DNA of 64,000 nucleotides from Mesorhizobium sp. M7A.F.Ca.US.008.03.1.1. GTDB taxonomy: Bacteria; Pseudomonadota; Alphaproteobacteria; Rhizobiales; Rhizobiaceae. The DNA is taken from positions 558,001 through 622,000 of the forward strand of contig NZ_RZRU01000001.1 in NCBI RefSeq assembly GCF_003997495.1, in the 5' to 3' direction. Below are positions 19,165 to 28,073 of this stretch, one piece after another; position 1 is the first letter of the stretch, and the number at the start of each line of letters is the position of its first letter. The notes beneath the pieces were generated by a model. That model saw nothing but the letters and a program-made list of their open reading frames with translations, was not told the origin of the DNA and did no database searches. Position numbers and translations under genes: made by a program.

Positions 19165-19770
19165 ATGTCCGAAGCCGCCACCATAGTCGCCGAAGCCGCC
19201 CGACAGGAAAATGTAACGCGCATTCTCGATTGCGCCGAGCGCCTGTTCCGGCACTATGGCTACGGCAAGACCAATGTCGCCGACATCGCGCGTGAACTCG
19301 GCATGTCGCCGGCCAACATCTACCGTTTCTTCGCCTCCAAGGTCGAAATCCACCAGGCCGTCTGCGGCCGGATGCTCGGCGCCAGCTACAAGATGGCCTA
19401 CGAGATTTCGCGCCTGCCGATCAGCGCCGAGGAGCGGCTCCGGCGCTACGTGCATGCGCAATACAAGATGACGATGGAGGTCATGCTCGACGACCAAAAG
19501 GTCCACGAGATGGTCATCGTCGCCCTCGAACGGGACTGGGGTGTGATCGACAAGCATGTCGACAGCATTCACGACCTGTTTGCGGAAATCATTCGTGACG
19601 GCATCGAGGCCGGTGAGTTCAGAAAACAGGATCCGGTGATCGCGTCCCGCTGTTTCGGCGCCGCGACCGTCATCCTGTGTCATCCGCAGATGGTGGCGCA
19701 ATGCCTTGCCAAGACCAACCGGGCAATGCCTGACGACCTCATCGACTATGCAATCAAGGCCTTGAAGTAG
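19165..19770 (+). CDS. TetR-family transcriptional regulator
   Basis: This is a 201-residue repressor. The helix-turn-helix is clear: RILDCAERLFRHYGYGKTNV, then ADIARELGMSPANIYRFFAS. The C-terminal domain is helical, as expected. A 16-bp inverted repeat sits directly before the start, so autoregulation is likely. It is followed by an RND membrane-fusion protein and an RND pump on the same strand, which it probably represses. Confidence 0.93.
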   Translation: MSEAATIVAEAARQENVTRILDCAERLFRHYGYGKTNVADIARELGMSPANIYRFFASKVEIHQAVCGRMLGASYKMAYEISRLPISAEERLRRYVHAQYKMTMEVMLDDQKVHEMVIVALERDWGVIDKHVDSIHDLFAEIIRDGIEAGEFRKQDPVIASRCFGAATVILCHPQMVAQCLAKTNRAMPDDLIDYAIKALK

Positions 19771-19825
19771 CCTCCGCTCATCGGGCGCCGGTTCAATGAT
19801 TCATCTCCATTTCGGGAGTACGCGC

Positions 19826-20977
19826 GTGTCTTCGTTCAGTTCAATCATCAGCAGGCTGCCGGCTGTGGGCACGGTGCTGCTTGTCACCGCCACTCTCGGG
19901 CTTGCCGGCTGCAGCCAGGAAAAAGCCGAAGTCAAGGATATCATCCGCCCGGTCAAGGTTGTCGAGATCGCGAAGGCGCATGACACCCGCACGCTCTCCT
20001 ATTCCGGCTCGGTGCGGGCCCGCACCGAGAGCGCTCTGGCGTTCCGCGTCAATGGCAAGATCACCGAGCGTCTCGTCGACATCGGCCAGCATGTGGCCTC
20101 GGGCGATGTGCTGGCCCGCATCGATCCCATTGACTACGATCTTTCGGTCAAGAGCGCGCAGGCAGCGCTCGATGCCGCCGAGCGGCAGGTCGAGACCGTG
20201 GAGCTTGCCCGCAAGCGTGCCGAGCAGCTTTTTGCCAAGAATTTTGCGCCGAAATCGCAGCTCGAACAGGCGACCTTGACCTATGACCAAGCGGTCGCCA
20301 CCCGTGATTCCGCCCTTTCGACACTTGCTCAGGCGAAGAATCAGGTCGGTTATACCGATCTCAAGGCCGACAGGGATGGCATCGTCACCACGGTCAGCGC
20401 CGACGTCGGCCAGGTGGTCGGTTCCGGCACGCCGGTTGTCACTGTCGCCGTCGACGGCGAAAAGGAAGTGCTGATCGCTGTCCCCGAAATGGAAATCGCC
20501 GAATTCAAGCCGGGCAAGGCCGTCAAGGCGGGCTTCTGGTCCGACGATGCGCTGGCGCTCGATGGCAAGGTCCGCGAAGTCGCCGGCAGCGCCGATCCGC
20601 AGTCACGCACCTTTGCCGTCCGTGTCAGCCTGCCCAACGATCCGCGTGTGCTTCTCGGCATGACCGCCAGCATCGAAGCCTCGGCGGCCAATGAGCGGCA
20701 GCTGGTCTCGATCCCGCTGAGCGCACTGGCCGAGCAAGGCACCCAATCGATCGTCTGGACCGTCGATCGTGGCGCCGACACCGTTCATGCCCGTCCGATC
20801 AAGGTTGCCGAGTTCGCCGCCGATGGCGTGCGTGTCGCAGAGGGTTTGAAACCCGGCGATGTCGTGGTCGCCGCCGGAACGCAATTCATGACCGAAAACC
20901 TGAAAGTGAAGCTCGCCGGCGATACGGCGCTGCAATCGGCATCCGCGGCAGACGGCGACGCCAAGCAGGTGCGCTGA
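19826..20977 (+). CDS. RND efflux periplasmic adaptor (membrane fusion lipoprotein)
   Basis: About 383 residues from the GTG start, which has GGGAG upstream; an ATG at 19796 is a longer alternative. The signal peptide ends in a lipobox LAGC, so it should be anchored to the inner membrane. The central part contains the barrel-sandwich hybrid halves (RVNGKITERLVDIGQHVASG and YTDLKADRDGIVTTVSADVG) around a coiled-coil hairpin of about residues 110-170. It links the RND pump with an outer-membrane channel, which is not encoded nearby. Confidence 0.92.
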   Translation: MSSFSSIISRLPAVGTVLLVTATLGLAGCSQEKAEVKDIIRPVKVVEIAKAHDTRTLSYSGSVRARTESALAFRVNGKITERLVDIGQHVASGDVLARIDPIDYDLSVKSAQAALDAAERQVETVELARKRAEQLFAKNFAPKSQLEQATLTYDQAVATRDSALSTLAQAKNQVGYTDLKADRDGIVTTVSADVGQVVGSGTPVVTVAVDGEKEVLIAVPEMEIAEFKPGKAVKAGFWSDDALALDGKVREVAGSADPQSRTFAVRVSLPNDPRVLLGMTASIEASAANERQLVSIPLSALAEQGTQSIVWTVDRGADTVHARPIKVAEFAADGVRVAEGLKPGDVVVAAGTQFMTENLKVKLAGDTALQSASAADGDAKQVR

Positions 20978-21176
20978 CGACAGACAACCGGCTGCGCGTT
21001 CCCGCAGTCGCTGGTTTCCGGGCGGCAGGCGCCCGACCGAGACGCTCGATTGATGTAACCCCCACATCGATTTCGCGTCCCACCGCGAAGAGTGCTTCTC
21101 CGCTCGGAGAGCCTTGCCGCCCGGAAGCCACTACGAACCCTCGATTTTGTTGCGCTAGATAGATGGACCAGCGTCG

Positions 21177-24100
21177 ATGACCAATTCCACGGAAGAGAAG
21201 CGGCCCTTCAACCTGTCGCGCTGGGCAATCGGCCATCCCGCCATTGCGCGGTTCCTGTTCGGCCTGATCATCATTTCCGGCGCGCTCGGCCTGATGCGCA
21301 TGGGCCAGAAGGAAGATCCCGATTTCACCTTCCGGGTCATGGTCGTCCAGGCAATCTGGCCGGGCTCCTCGATCAAGGAGATGGAAGACCAGGTCGTCAA
21401 CAAGATCGAACGCAAGCTGCAGGAAACGCCGCATCTCGATTTCGTGCGCTCCTTCACCCGCGCCGGCAGCGCCATCATCACGGTGCAGATCAAGGGCGAC
21501 ACCAACACCGCCGAGGTGACCGACGCCTTCTACCAGGTGCGCAAGAAGGTCGGCGATATCCAGGGCGACCTGCCGCAGGGCCTGCTCGGCCCGTATTTCA
21601 ACGACGAATTCGGCGACACCTTCATCACCCTGCATTCGATCAGCGGCGATGGCTTCAGCTATCCCGAGCTGAAGAAGTTCGCCATCCAGGCGCGCGACAT
21701 GCTTTTGACGACGCCCGGCGTCGAGAAGGCCGTCATCATCGGCGACCAGCCGGAAAAGCTCTATATCGACGTTTCGTCCAAGGCCCTGGCCGAACGCGGC
21801 CTGACGCTGACCGATCTGCAGAATGCGATCAAGGGACAGAACAATGTCGACCCGGCCGGCTCCGTCGATACCGGCATCAACTCGGTGCGCATTTCCGTCG
21901 AGGGCGATGTCGGCAAGGTCGAGGATATCAGGAACCTGCGCCTGCGTGCCGGCGGACAGGTCACAAGGCTGGGCGACATCGCCACCGTGACCTCGGGGCT
22001 GGAAGATCCGTTCCAGCGCAAATACCGCTTCAACGGTCACGACAGCGTGCAGTTGGGCGTCGTCATGGCCAAGGGCTTCAAGGTTACCGACGTCGGCAAG
22101 GATGTCGAGGCCACTTACAAGCGCTTCGAGGAGGCGCTGCCCTACGGCGTTTCGGTCGACCAGATCTCCGACCAGCCGGGCGTCGTCACCGACGCGGTGG
22201 CGGAGTTCATGCATGCGCTTGGCGAAGCGTTGCTGATCGTGCTCGTCGTCTCGTTCCTGTCGATCGGTTGGCGTTCCGGCCTTGTCATCGCCATCGCCAT
22301 CCCGCTGGTGCTGGCTGCGACCTTCGCCATCATGTACGAGCTCGGCATCGACCTGCAGCGCATCTCGCTCGGCGCGCTGATCATCGCGCTCGGTCTCCTG
22401 GTCGACGACGCGATGATCGTCGTCGAGATGATGGAGCGCAAGCTGGAGGAGGGGATGGTCAAGGTCGAGGCGGCGAGCTTCGCCTATTCCTCGACCGCCT
22501 TCCCGATGCTGACCGGCACGCTGATCACCACAGCCGGCTTCATTCCGGTCGGCTTCGCGGCCTCGACCGCCGGCGAATATGTCCGGACCCTGTTCTATGT
22601 CGTCGGCATCGCGCTGATCGTCTCCTGGTTCGTCGCGGTCTATTTCACGCCATGGCTCGGCAACATGATCCTCAAGCAGCGCAAGCATGCCGGCAGCCAT
22701 CACGATGTCTTCGACACGCGTTTCTACCGCCGGCTTCGTGCTACCGTCAGCTGGGCCGTGCGCCATCGCATCATCGTCCTGGTGATGACGCTGGTCACCT
22801 TCGGCACCAGCCTGTGGGCTTTCCAGTTCATTCCGCAGAACTTCTTCCCGCAATCGTCGCGGCCGGAAATCCTCGTCGACCTTTGGCTGCCGGAAGGAAC
22901 CAGCATCAAGGAAGTCGAGGCGCAGGCCAAGGCGCTCGAGACCAGGATGATGGACGACAAGGACAAGCGTTTCATCGCCACCTATATCGGCGAGGGCGCG
23001 CCGCGCTTCTTCCTGCCGCTCGACCAGCAGCTGAGCAATCCCAACTTTGCCCAGATGCTCGTCATGGCCAATGACGAACCGGCTCGCGAACGTCTGATCG
23101 TCAAGTTGCGCACCGTTCTGGCTGAAGACTTCCCGTCCATCCGCGCCAAGGTCGATCGTCTGTTCCTCGGCCCGCCGACCGGCTGGCCGGTGCAGATGCG
23201 CGTCATGGGGCCGGATCGCCAGGAGGTGCGCCGCATCGCCGACCAGGTGAAGGCGAAGTTCCGTGAGGATCCGCTGCTTGGCGCCGTGCATGATGACTGG
23301 CTGGAGCCGGTTCCGGCGATGAAGCTGGTCATCGACCAGGATCGTGCCCGCGCACTCGGCGTCACCTCGCAGCGCATCCGCCAGATGCTGCAGGCGACGA
23401 TGTCCGGCGCGCCGCTCGACGATTTCCGCGACGGCGAGGAGACGGTGTCCATCGTCGCCCGCGAGCCGGATGCCAGCCGCAGCCTGCTGTCCTCGGTCGA
23501 CTCGGTCTATATCCCGACCGACTTCGGCGGCTTCGTGCCGCTGTCGCAGGTGGCCAAGGTGGTGCCGGTGCTGGAGCAAGGCATCGAGTGGCGCCGCGAC
23601 CGTCTGCCGACCATCAGTGTGCGTGCGACGCTGCCTGACGGCGTGCAGTCCAATGACGTCGTCACCAAACTGTACAAGGATATGCAGGGCCTGCGTGACG
23701 GATTGGCGCCCGGCTACAAGATCGAGATCCAGGGCGGTGCGGAGGATTCGGCGGAAAGCCAGGCGTCGATCGCCGCCAAGGCGCCGATCATGCTGGCCGT
23801 CATTGTCGTGCTTTTGATGATCCAGCTGCAGAACTTCGGCAAGGCGATGCTGGTGCTGGCGACGGGTCCGCTCGGCATCATTGGTGCTGCCGCGGCACTC
23901 TTGATCAGCGGCGCGCCGTTCGGCTTCGTCGCCATTCTCGGCGTCATCGCGCTGCTCGGCATCATCATGCGCAACTCGATCATCCTGGTCGACCAGATCG
24001 ACCAGGACATCGCCGCGGGCATGGACCGCTACGAGGCGATCATCGGTTCGGCCGTGCGCCGTTTCCGGCCGATCACGCTGACGGCGCTGACGGCGGTGCT

Positions 24101-24317
24101 GGCGCTGATCCCGATCTCGCGCGGCGTCTTCTGGGGACCGCTCGCCTACGCCATGATGGGCGGCATCCTGGTTGCCACGGTGCTGACCATCCTGGTCCTG
24201 CCGGCCGGTTACGCCCTGTTCTTCGGCCGGGAGCCCAAGAAGCGCGGGGCCGCGGAGCGGGCCGACGATATGGAGCTGGAAGCCGACAGACCGCAACTGG
24301 CCCTGGCGGCTGAATAG
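21177..24317 (+). CDS. RND multidrug efflux pump, AcrB/HAE1-like
   Basis: The 1046-residue proton-driven pump has the standard layout: a first helix at residues 20-40, a large periplasmic loop, helices 2-6 from about residue 340, a second loop, and a final helix group near 860-1030. GLLVDDAMIVVEMMER is the helix 4 motif with the paired Asp residues of the proton relay. Partner helices carry the expected MRNSIILVDQID segment. It forms a unit with the TetR regulator and the adaptor; 199 bases separate the adaptor and the pump, with no gene in them. Confidence 0.95.
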   Translation: MTNSTEEKRPFNLSRWAIGHPAIARFLFGLIIISGALGLMRMGQKEDPDFTFRVMVVQAIWPGSSIKEMEDQVVNKIERKLQETPHLDFVRSFTRAGSAIITVQIKGDTNTAEVTDAFYQVRKKVGDIQGDLPQGLLGPYFNDEFGDTFITLHSISGDGFSYPELKKFAIQARDMLLTTPGVEKAVIIGDQPEKLYIDVSSKALAERGLTLTDLQNAIKGQNNVDPAGSVDTGINSVRISVEGDVGKVEDIRNLRLRAGGQVTRLGDIATVTSGLEDPFQRKYRFNGHDSVQLGVVMAKGFKVTDVGKDVEATYKRFEEALPYGVSVDQISDQPGVVTDAVAEFMHALGEALLIVLVVSFLSIGWRSGLVIAIAIPLVLAATFAIMYELGIDLQRISLGALIIALGLLVDDAMIVVEMMERKLEEGMVKVEAASFAYSSTAFPMLTGTLITTAGFIPVGFAASTAGEYVRTLFYVVGIALIVSWFVAVYFTPWLGNMILKQRKHAGSHHDVFDTRFYRRLRATVSWAVRHRIIVLVMTLVTFGTSLWAFQFIPQNFFPQSSRPEILVDLWLPEGTSIKEVEAQAKALETRMMDDKDKRFIATYIGEGAPRFFLPLDQQLSNPNFAQMLVMANDEPARERLIVKLRTVLAEDFPSIRAKVDRLFLGPPTGWPVQMRVMGPDRQEVRRIADQVKAKFREDPLLGAVHDDWLEPVPAMKLVIDQDRARALGVTSQRIRQMLQATMSGAPLDDFRDGEETVSIVAREPDASRSLLSSVDSVYIPTDFGGFVPLSQVAKVVPVLEQGIEWRRDRLPTISVRATLPDGVQSNDVVTKLYKDMQGLRDGLAPGYKIEIQGGAEDSAESQASIAAKAPIMLAVIVVLLMIQLQNFGKAMLVLATGPLGIIGAAAALLISGAPFGFVAILGVIALLGIIMRNSIILVDQIDQDIAAGMDRYEAIIGSAVRRFRPITLTALTAVLALIPISRGVFWGPLAYAMMGGILVATVLTILVLPAGYALFFGREPKKRGAAERADDMELEADRPQLALAAE

Positions 24318-24366
24318 GTGTTGCCGGCCGAGCGGATGCCGTCCGGCCGGCAGGGCTTGCTGTTGA

Positions 24367-24900
24367 TCAGTTGCCGAACCACATCCGCCGAAGTAGGCGA
24401 TCACGGCGAATGAACTGGTGGTAGAGGGCTGCTCCGGCATGAAACACCAGCAGCGCGACAAGCAGGAAGCCACCCAGGCCATGCAGCGCGCGCGGCGGAT
24501 AATCAGTGAAGTTCGGCAACATTGCGCCAGGCTGGCCGAAGACAGCGGCAGCCGCGCCGCTTAAGACCACCATCGCGATGCCGCTGGCGACCATGCCGAA
24601 GATGACGACATAGAAGGCGACGTGGATGCCGTGTGCAATCCGCTCTTGCCAGGCCGGCGATCCTGCGACGGGACGCGGCTTCAGATCGAAACGCCACCGC
24701 CAGACAATGCGGAATGCCGTGAGAAGCAGGACGACGGTCGCTACTGGAATATGGAAACGCAGGATGTCAATTTTGGTGGCCGCGTCCATGGCATTGGCCG
24801 CCCGGAAGCCAGAGCCCATCAAGGCCAGGATCAGGACGGCGCTTAGCCAGTGAATGGATACCGCCAGAGTGCCGTAGCGGTCAGGTTTGCTCTTCTGCAT
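24367..24900 (-). CDS. Cytochrome b561-family membrane protein
   Basis: The 177-residue protein has four transmembrane helices and the histidines of the bacterial b561 family: IHWLSA in helix 1, RFHIPVA, GIHVAFY and LHGLGGFLLVALLVFHAGAA. It would carry electrons between quinol and periplasmic acceptors. Its start lies 20 bases inside the end of the MarR gene, so the two are co-transcribed and coupled. Confidence 0.9.
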   Translation of the reverse strand: MQKSKPDRYGTLAVSIHWLSAVLILALMGSGFRAANAMDAATKIDILRFHIPVATVVLLLTAFRIVWRWRFDLKPRPVAGSPAWQERIAHGIHVAFYVVIFGMVASGIAMVVLSGAAAAVFGQPGAMLPNFTDYPPRALHGLGGFLLVALLVFHAGAALYHQFIRRDRLLRRMWFGN

Positions 24901-25357
24901 CCACGTCTCCCTCGAGTTTCCGACGCAGCGCCGTGATCACGCCGTGCATGGTGTTGATATCCTTGACCAGCAGGCCATCGGCGAGATTGTTCACCCAGGG
25001 AGCCTGCAGCCGCATCGCAGCGTCGAAGGCCTGCCTTCCCTTGTCGGTCAGGACGACGAGTTGCGCCCGCTGGTGATGCGGGTTGGCCTCGAACGCGACG
25101 AGCCCTTCCTTGTGCAGGTCGTTGACGATCCGCTGCACATTCTGGCGGTTGGCGCCGAGATCGCGCGCCAGCCACGCCACCGGCTGCGGGCGTTCGGCGA
25201 TGACGATGGCGCCGAGGATCTGCCAACGGGCGCTCGTCAGGCCGAGGCCGGCGACCAGCCTGTCTCCGGCGGCGAGCATTCGGCTGTTGAGCCTGAACAG
25301 GTCGAGAATGAGATCGTTCAAGGCATCAGCGGCCGGCGTTCGAGGGATCTTGTTCAT
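24881..25357 (-). CDS. MarR-family transcriptional regulator
   Basis: This 158-residue winged-helix protein contains LTSARWQILGAIV and LARDLGANRQNVQRIVNDL, followed by the wing FEANPHHQRAQLVVLTDKGR. It is divergent from a small monooxygenase gene and precedes cytochrome b561. Two copies of ATTGACATCATA in the divergent region are probable binding sites. A redox or quinone/phenolic signal would fit its partners, but this is inference. Confidence 0.92.
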   Translation of the reverse strand: MNKIPRTPAADALNDLILDLFRLNSRMLAAGDRLVAGLGLTSARWQILGAIVIAERPQPVAWLARDLGANRQNVQRIVNDLHKEGLVAFEANPHHQRAQLVVLTDKGRQAFDAAMRLQAPWVNNLADGLLVKDINTMHGVITALRRKLEGDVDAEEQT

Positions 25358-25374
25358 TTGTCATCCTGTATCTA

Positions 25375-25430
25375 AATTGACATCATAGTGTCAAGTTGGT
25401 ATGTATGTATCGTAACAGATTGACATCATA
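25375..25430. promoter_or_regulatory. Twin operator sites in the MarR / monooxygenase divergent region
   Basis: ATTGACATCATA occurs at 25376-25387 and again at 25419-25430 as a direct repeat 43 bases apart. The first copy is also half of an inverted repeat, TTGACA-TCATAG-TGTCAA (25377-25394). The spacing suggests that one site covers each divergent promoter. Confidence 0.75.
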
Positions 25431-25455
25431 CAACCAATGAAATGGAGCCTTTATC

Positions 25456-25824
25456 ATGCCGCAGATGCGCCCAATGGATCCTGCCTTCCCCATCGACCGG
25501 CAGGTCGGGATCGACGCCGCCGCCGTCGTGCTGGTCAACCTCTTCACACTCGACAGGGCCGACGAGCAGACCTTCCTCCAGGTGTGGCAGGATGATGCGG
25601 CGTTCATGAAGCAGCAGCCCGGCTTTATCTCGACCCAGCTTCACCGCGCGGTCGGCGAAAGCGCGACATATCTGAACTATGCCGTATGGGAATCGACGGC
25701 TGCCTTCCGGGCAGCGTTCACCCATCCTGAGTTTAGGGCGAAAATCTCCGCCTATCCCACCTCGGCGGTCGCTTCCCCGCATTTGTTCCAGAAGCTCGCT
25801 GTGCCGGGCATCTGCGTCGCATAG
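25456..25824 (+). CDS. Antibiotic biosynthesis monooxygenase-like (ABM domain) protein
   Basis: The 122-residue protein has a single ferredoxin-like ABM domain: VVLVNLFTLDR, then FLQVWQDDAAFMKQQPGFIS and YLNYAVWESTAAFRAAF. Related small proteins oxidise quinols or aromatic compounds without a cofactor, or are of unknown function. It is divergent from the MarR gene and shares its operator region. The start has GGAG 9 bases upstream. Confidence 0.85.
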   Translation: MPQMRPMDPAFPIDRQVGIDAAAVVLVNLFTLDRADEQTFLQVWQDDAAFMKQQPGFISTQLHRAVGESATYLNYAVWESTAAFRAAFTHPEFRAKISAYPTSAVASPHLFQKLAVPGICVA

Positions 25825-25869
25825 CCTGAGCTTGGCACCGATTCGGGAAAAATCGTCCTTGAACAAAAA

Positions 25870-25908
25870 GGCAGAGCCTGAACCATCCGGGATGGTTCAG
25901 GCTCTGCC
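25870..25908 (-). terminator. Long perfect hairpin, terminator for the minus-strand APC gene
   Basis: The arms at 25870-25887 (GGCAGAGCCTGAACCATC) and 25891-25908 pair perfectly over 18 bp around CGG. On the minus strand the stem is followed by TTTTTGTTC. It can also stop transcription from the ABM gene. Confidence 0.9.
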
Positions 25909-25937
25909 AGGATGGTTCGGCTCCGGCTCGGAAGCAG

Positions 25938-25969
25938 AAGGATCGAGCGCGTCGACGCGCCCGATCCTT
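25938..25969 (-). terminator. Second hairpin directly after the APC permease gene
   Basis: AAGGATCG-A-GCGCG pairs with CGCGC-CCGATCCTT around TCGA. It lies 6 bases after the permease stop and precedes the long hairpin, so the two act in tandem. Confidence 0.65.
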
Positions 25970-25974
25970 TCAGG

Positions 25975-27684
25975 TCAGATGACGAAGAACCAGTTGGCGA
26001 GCAGCATCACCACCACGCCGGCGACCAGCGTCAGATAGGGCAGCATGCCCGCCTTCTTGACCGAGAGGTCGGCCCCCGTCATGCCGAGATCGGCCAGCAT
26101 GTGGTCGGGGAACTTGCCCTTGTCCTGGATGTAGTGGCGGAAGCAGAACACCGGGATGATCAAGGCCGCGGTGATCAGGCCGGCCCACAGCGCCATCGGA
26201 TTCCACACCTTGGCGCCCGCGCCCATGAAGATCGCGTTGACATAGGCAAAGATCGCCCCGATCCCAAGCAGCCAGCTCGGCGCCTTCCATGGCCGTGCGA
26301 TATGGCCGTTGTCGATGCGGTGGATCCAGCCGGCGTTGAGGTTGAGGAAGTTGAAGATGATGTAGCCGCAATTCGACACGGCGAGGATGAAGAAGAAGCT
26401 CGTCGCGTCGGCCGAGGCGATGGCCAGCACGATCAGGTTGAAGACGAGATCGGTCCACATTGCCCGTGTCGGCGCGCCATGTTCGTTGACATGGCTGAGA
26501 TAGCGCGGCAGCCAGCCATCGACCGAGCCCTGGTAGAGCGTACGCGAAGAGCCGGCCATCGCCGTCATGATGCACAGCACCAGCGCCAGGATCATCAGCA
26601 TCACCAAGAGGCTGTGGATCAGCGCCCCGCCGCCGACCATGCCGGCCAGCGCGTCGGCGACACCGGAGCCGTCGACGATCGGTGTCGCCAGCATGCCGTT
26701 GAGGCCAAGCACGCCCTGGAAGGTGAACGGCACCAGGATGAACAGCAGCATGCACAAAAGGCCGGAATAGAAGATGGCCTTGAACGTGTCGGTGCCGGGG
26801 TTCTTGAACTCGGATGTGTAGCAGACGGCGGTTTCAAAGCCGTAGGTCGACCATGCGGCGATGAACATGCCGCCAAGCACCAGCGTCCAGCCGGCGATGT
26901 TCCAGGCGCCGGGCTCGGGCGCATAGGCGGCGGCCAGCGGCACCAGCGGCGAAAAATTCGCCCAGTTGATCTGGCCGGTGACGATCGGCACCACGCCGAC
27001 GATCAGCATCGGGATGATGACCAGCAGGCCGATATATTTCTGCACATTGGCCGTGCCGAGGATGCCGCGATGCTGGATGGCGAAGATGATCAGCATCAGC
27101 ACCGCGCCGATGAAGAAGGTCGCATTGAACGTGAACGAGACCGGTCCCAGCGTGTGGCTGTAAAGCGTCCAGTTGCGGATCGCCGGCGTCGCCGCCGCGG
27201 TCACCGCCGTGATGGCGTCGGCGGCACTCGTCCCGGCATGCGCCGCGATATAGGCGACGACATCCGGCGAGGCGTCAGTGAACAGCGGCACCGGCGCCAA
27301 CGCGTTGAGAATGTAAGCGGCGGCGATCGAGCAGCCGAGCGACAGCACAGGCGACCAGGCGAACCAGTTGCACCAGACCGACAGCGGCGCGATGAACTTG
27401 GAATAGCGCAGCCAGGCGGTGGCGCCGTAGATCGACGCGCCGCCCGACTTGTTCGGAAACAGGCCGGCGATTTCGGCATAGGTGAAGGATTGCAGGAAGC
27501 CCATGATCATGGAGAATATCCAGATCGCGAAGGCCAGCGTGCCGGTCGTGCCGGCAATGCCGCCGATCGAGAACAGGACGAGGGCAGGCACGCCGCTCGC
27601 CACCCAGAAGGCGCCGCGCCAGTCGATATTTCGGTGCAACTTGCCTTCGGCAAGCGGCTCCAGGACGGTCGTTATCGTGCTCAT
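25975..27684 (-). CDS. APC-superfamily permease at the tdm end of the methylamine island
   Basis: The 569-residue membrane protein has about twelve to fourteen hydrophobic segments. FSIGGIAGTTGTLAFAIWIF and FLQSFTYAEIAGLFPNKSGG are the conserved first helices of amino acid-polyamine transporters. The start at 27684 has GGGGAAG upstream. It follows tdm on the same strand but behind a strong terminator, so it has its own promoter. The substrate is unknown; a methylated amine, dimethylamine or an amino acid would fit the neighbours. A second, different APC permease lies at 41260-42654. Confidence 0.85.
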   Translation of the reverse strand: MSTITTVLEPLAEGKLHRNIDWRGAFWVASGVPALVLFSIGGIAGTTGTLAFAIWIFSMIMGFLQSFTYAEIAGLFPNKSGGASIYGATAWLRYSKFIAPLSVWCNWFAWSPVLSLGCSIAAAYILNALAPVPLFTDASPDVVAYIAAHAGTSAADAITAVTAAATPAIRNWTLYSHTLGPVSFTFNATFFIGAVLMLIIFAIQHRGILGTANVQKYIGLLVIIPMLIVGVVPIVTGQINWANFSPLVPLAAAYAPEPGAWNIAGWTLVLGGMFIAAWSTYGFETAVCYTSEFKNPGTDTFKAIFYSGLLCMLLFILVPFTFQGVLGLNGMLATPIVDGSGVADALAGMVGGGALIHSLLVMLMILALVLCIMTAMAGSSRTLYQGSVDGWLPRYLSHVNEHGAPTRAMWTDLVFNLIVLAIASADATSFFFILAVSNCGYIIFNFLNLNAGWIHRIDNGHIARPWKAPSWLLGIGAIFAYVNAIFMGAGAKVWNPMALWAGLITAALIIPVFCFRHYIQDKGKFPDHMLADLGMTGADLSVKKAGMLPYLTLVAGVVVMLLANWFFVI

Positions 27685-27785
27685 ATGTTTGGCTTCCCCA
27701 TTTTGATGTTCCCCGTTCGTGACGGCCGCGACTTCGCGAGGCTTCATCATCGACGCATGCTTGACGACTGCCGGTGTTTCCACTC

Positions 27786-27806
27786 AGTTGCATTTTTTTC
27801 TTAACA
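27786..27806 (+). promoter_or_regulatory. Candidate island regulon site, APC permease promoter
   Basis: CAGTTGCATTTTTTTCTTAA matches the first 20 bases of the site at 43606 in 15 positions, including the whole ATTTTTTTC core. It lies about 100-120 bases before the permease start. This is the weakest left-flank match of the set. Confidence 0.35.
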
Positions 27807-27944
27807 GTGAAGATTGATCCGCCGCGCTTTCACGTCAAGCGATTTGTCGCGCCGTGCACATCACGCTTGCGAAACATGTCAGCTTCACACTGCCGCGGGC
27901 GGGATTGTTCGGAAAGGAACAGGGGTCTGGAAACGAAAAACCCG

Positions 27945-27966
27945 CCGGAGGCGGGTCGCGGCGCAA
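27945..27966 (-). terminator. Terminator of tdm
   Basis: On the minus strand ACCCGCC-TCC-GGCGGGT is followed by TTTTCG. It lies about 110 bases after the tdm stop. Confidence 0.85.
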
Positions 27967-28073
27967 GTCGGCACCATGGACGAATATGTAGCATAGCTGC
28001 CCTCAGCAGGTCAAGAAAAAATTCCTATCACAGACTGCCAGCACGGCCTCACTGTCTTGGGAGAGGAGGGCTG

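Larger units (their letters stand above)
27685..28073. other. Intergenic region between tdm and the APC permease gene
   Basis: This 389-base region holds the tdm terminator (27945-27966) and the permease promoter. A stretch matching the island-wide motif lies at 27786-27806. I see no gene in it. Confidence 0.6.

Noticed and set aside
20886..24482. Very long minus-strand open frame (about 1198 codons) opposite the RND pump
   Set aside because: It is an antisense shadow: rich in Arg, Asp, Gln and His, no domain, and the plus strand holds a convincing AcrB-like protein over the same bases.
25912..27804. 630-codon plus-strand frame opposite the APC permease
   Set aside because: It is charged and repetitive (His, Arg, Asp, Gln), without a family pattern; the minus strand encodes a normal membrane transporter.
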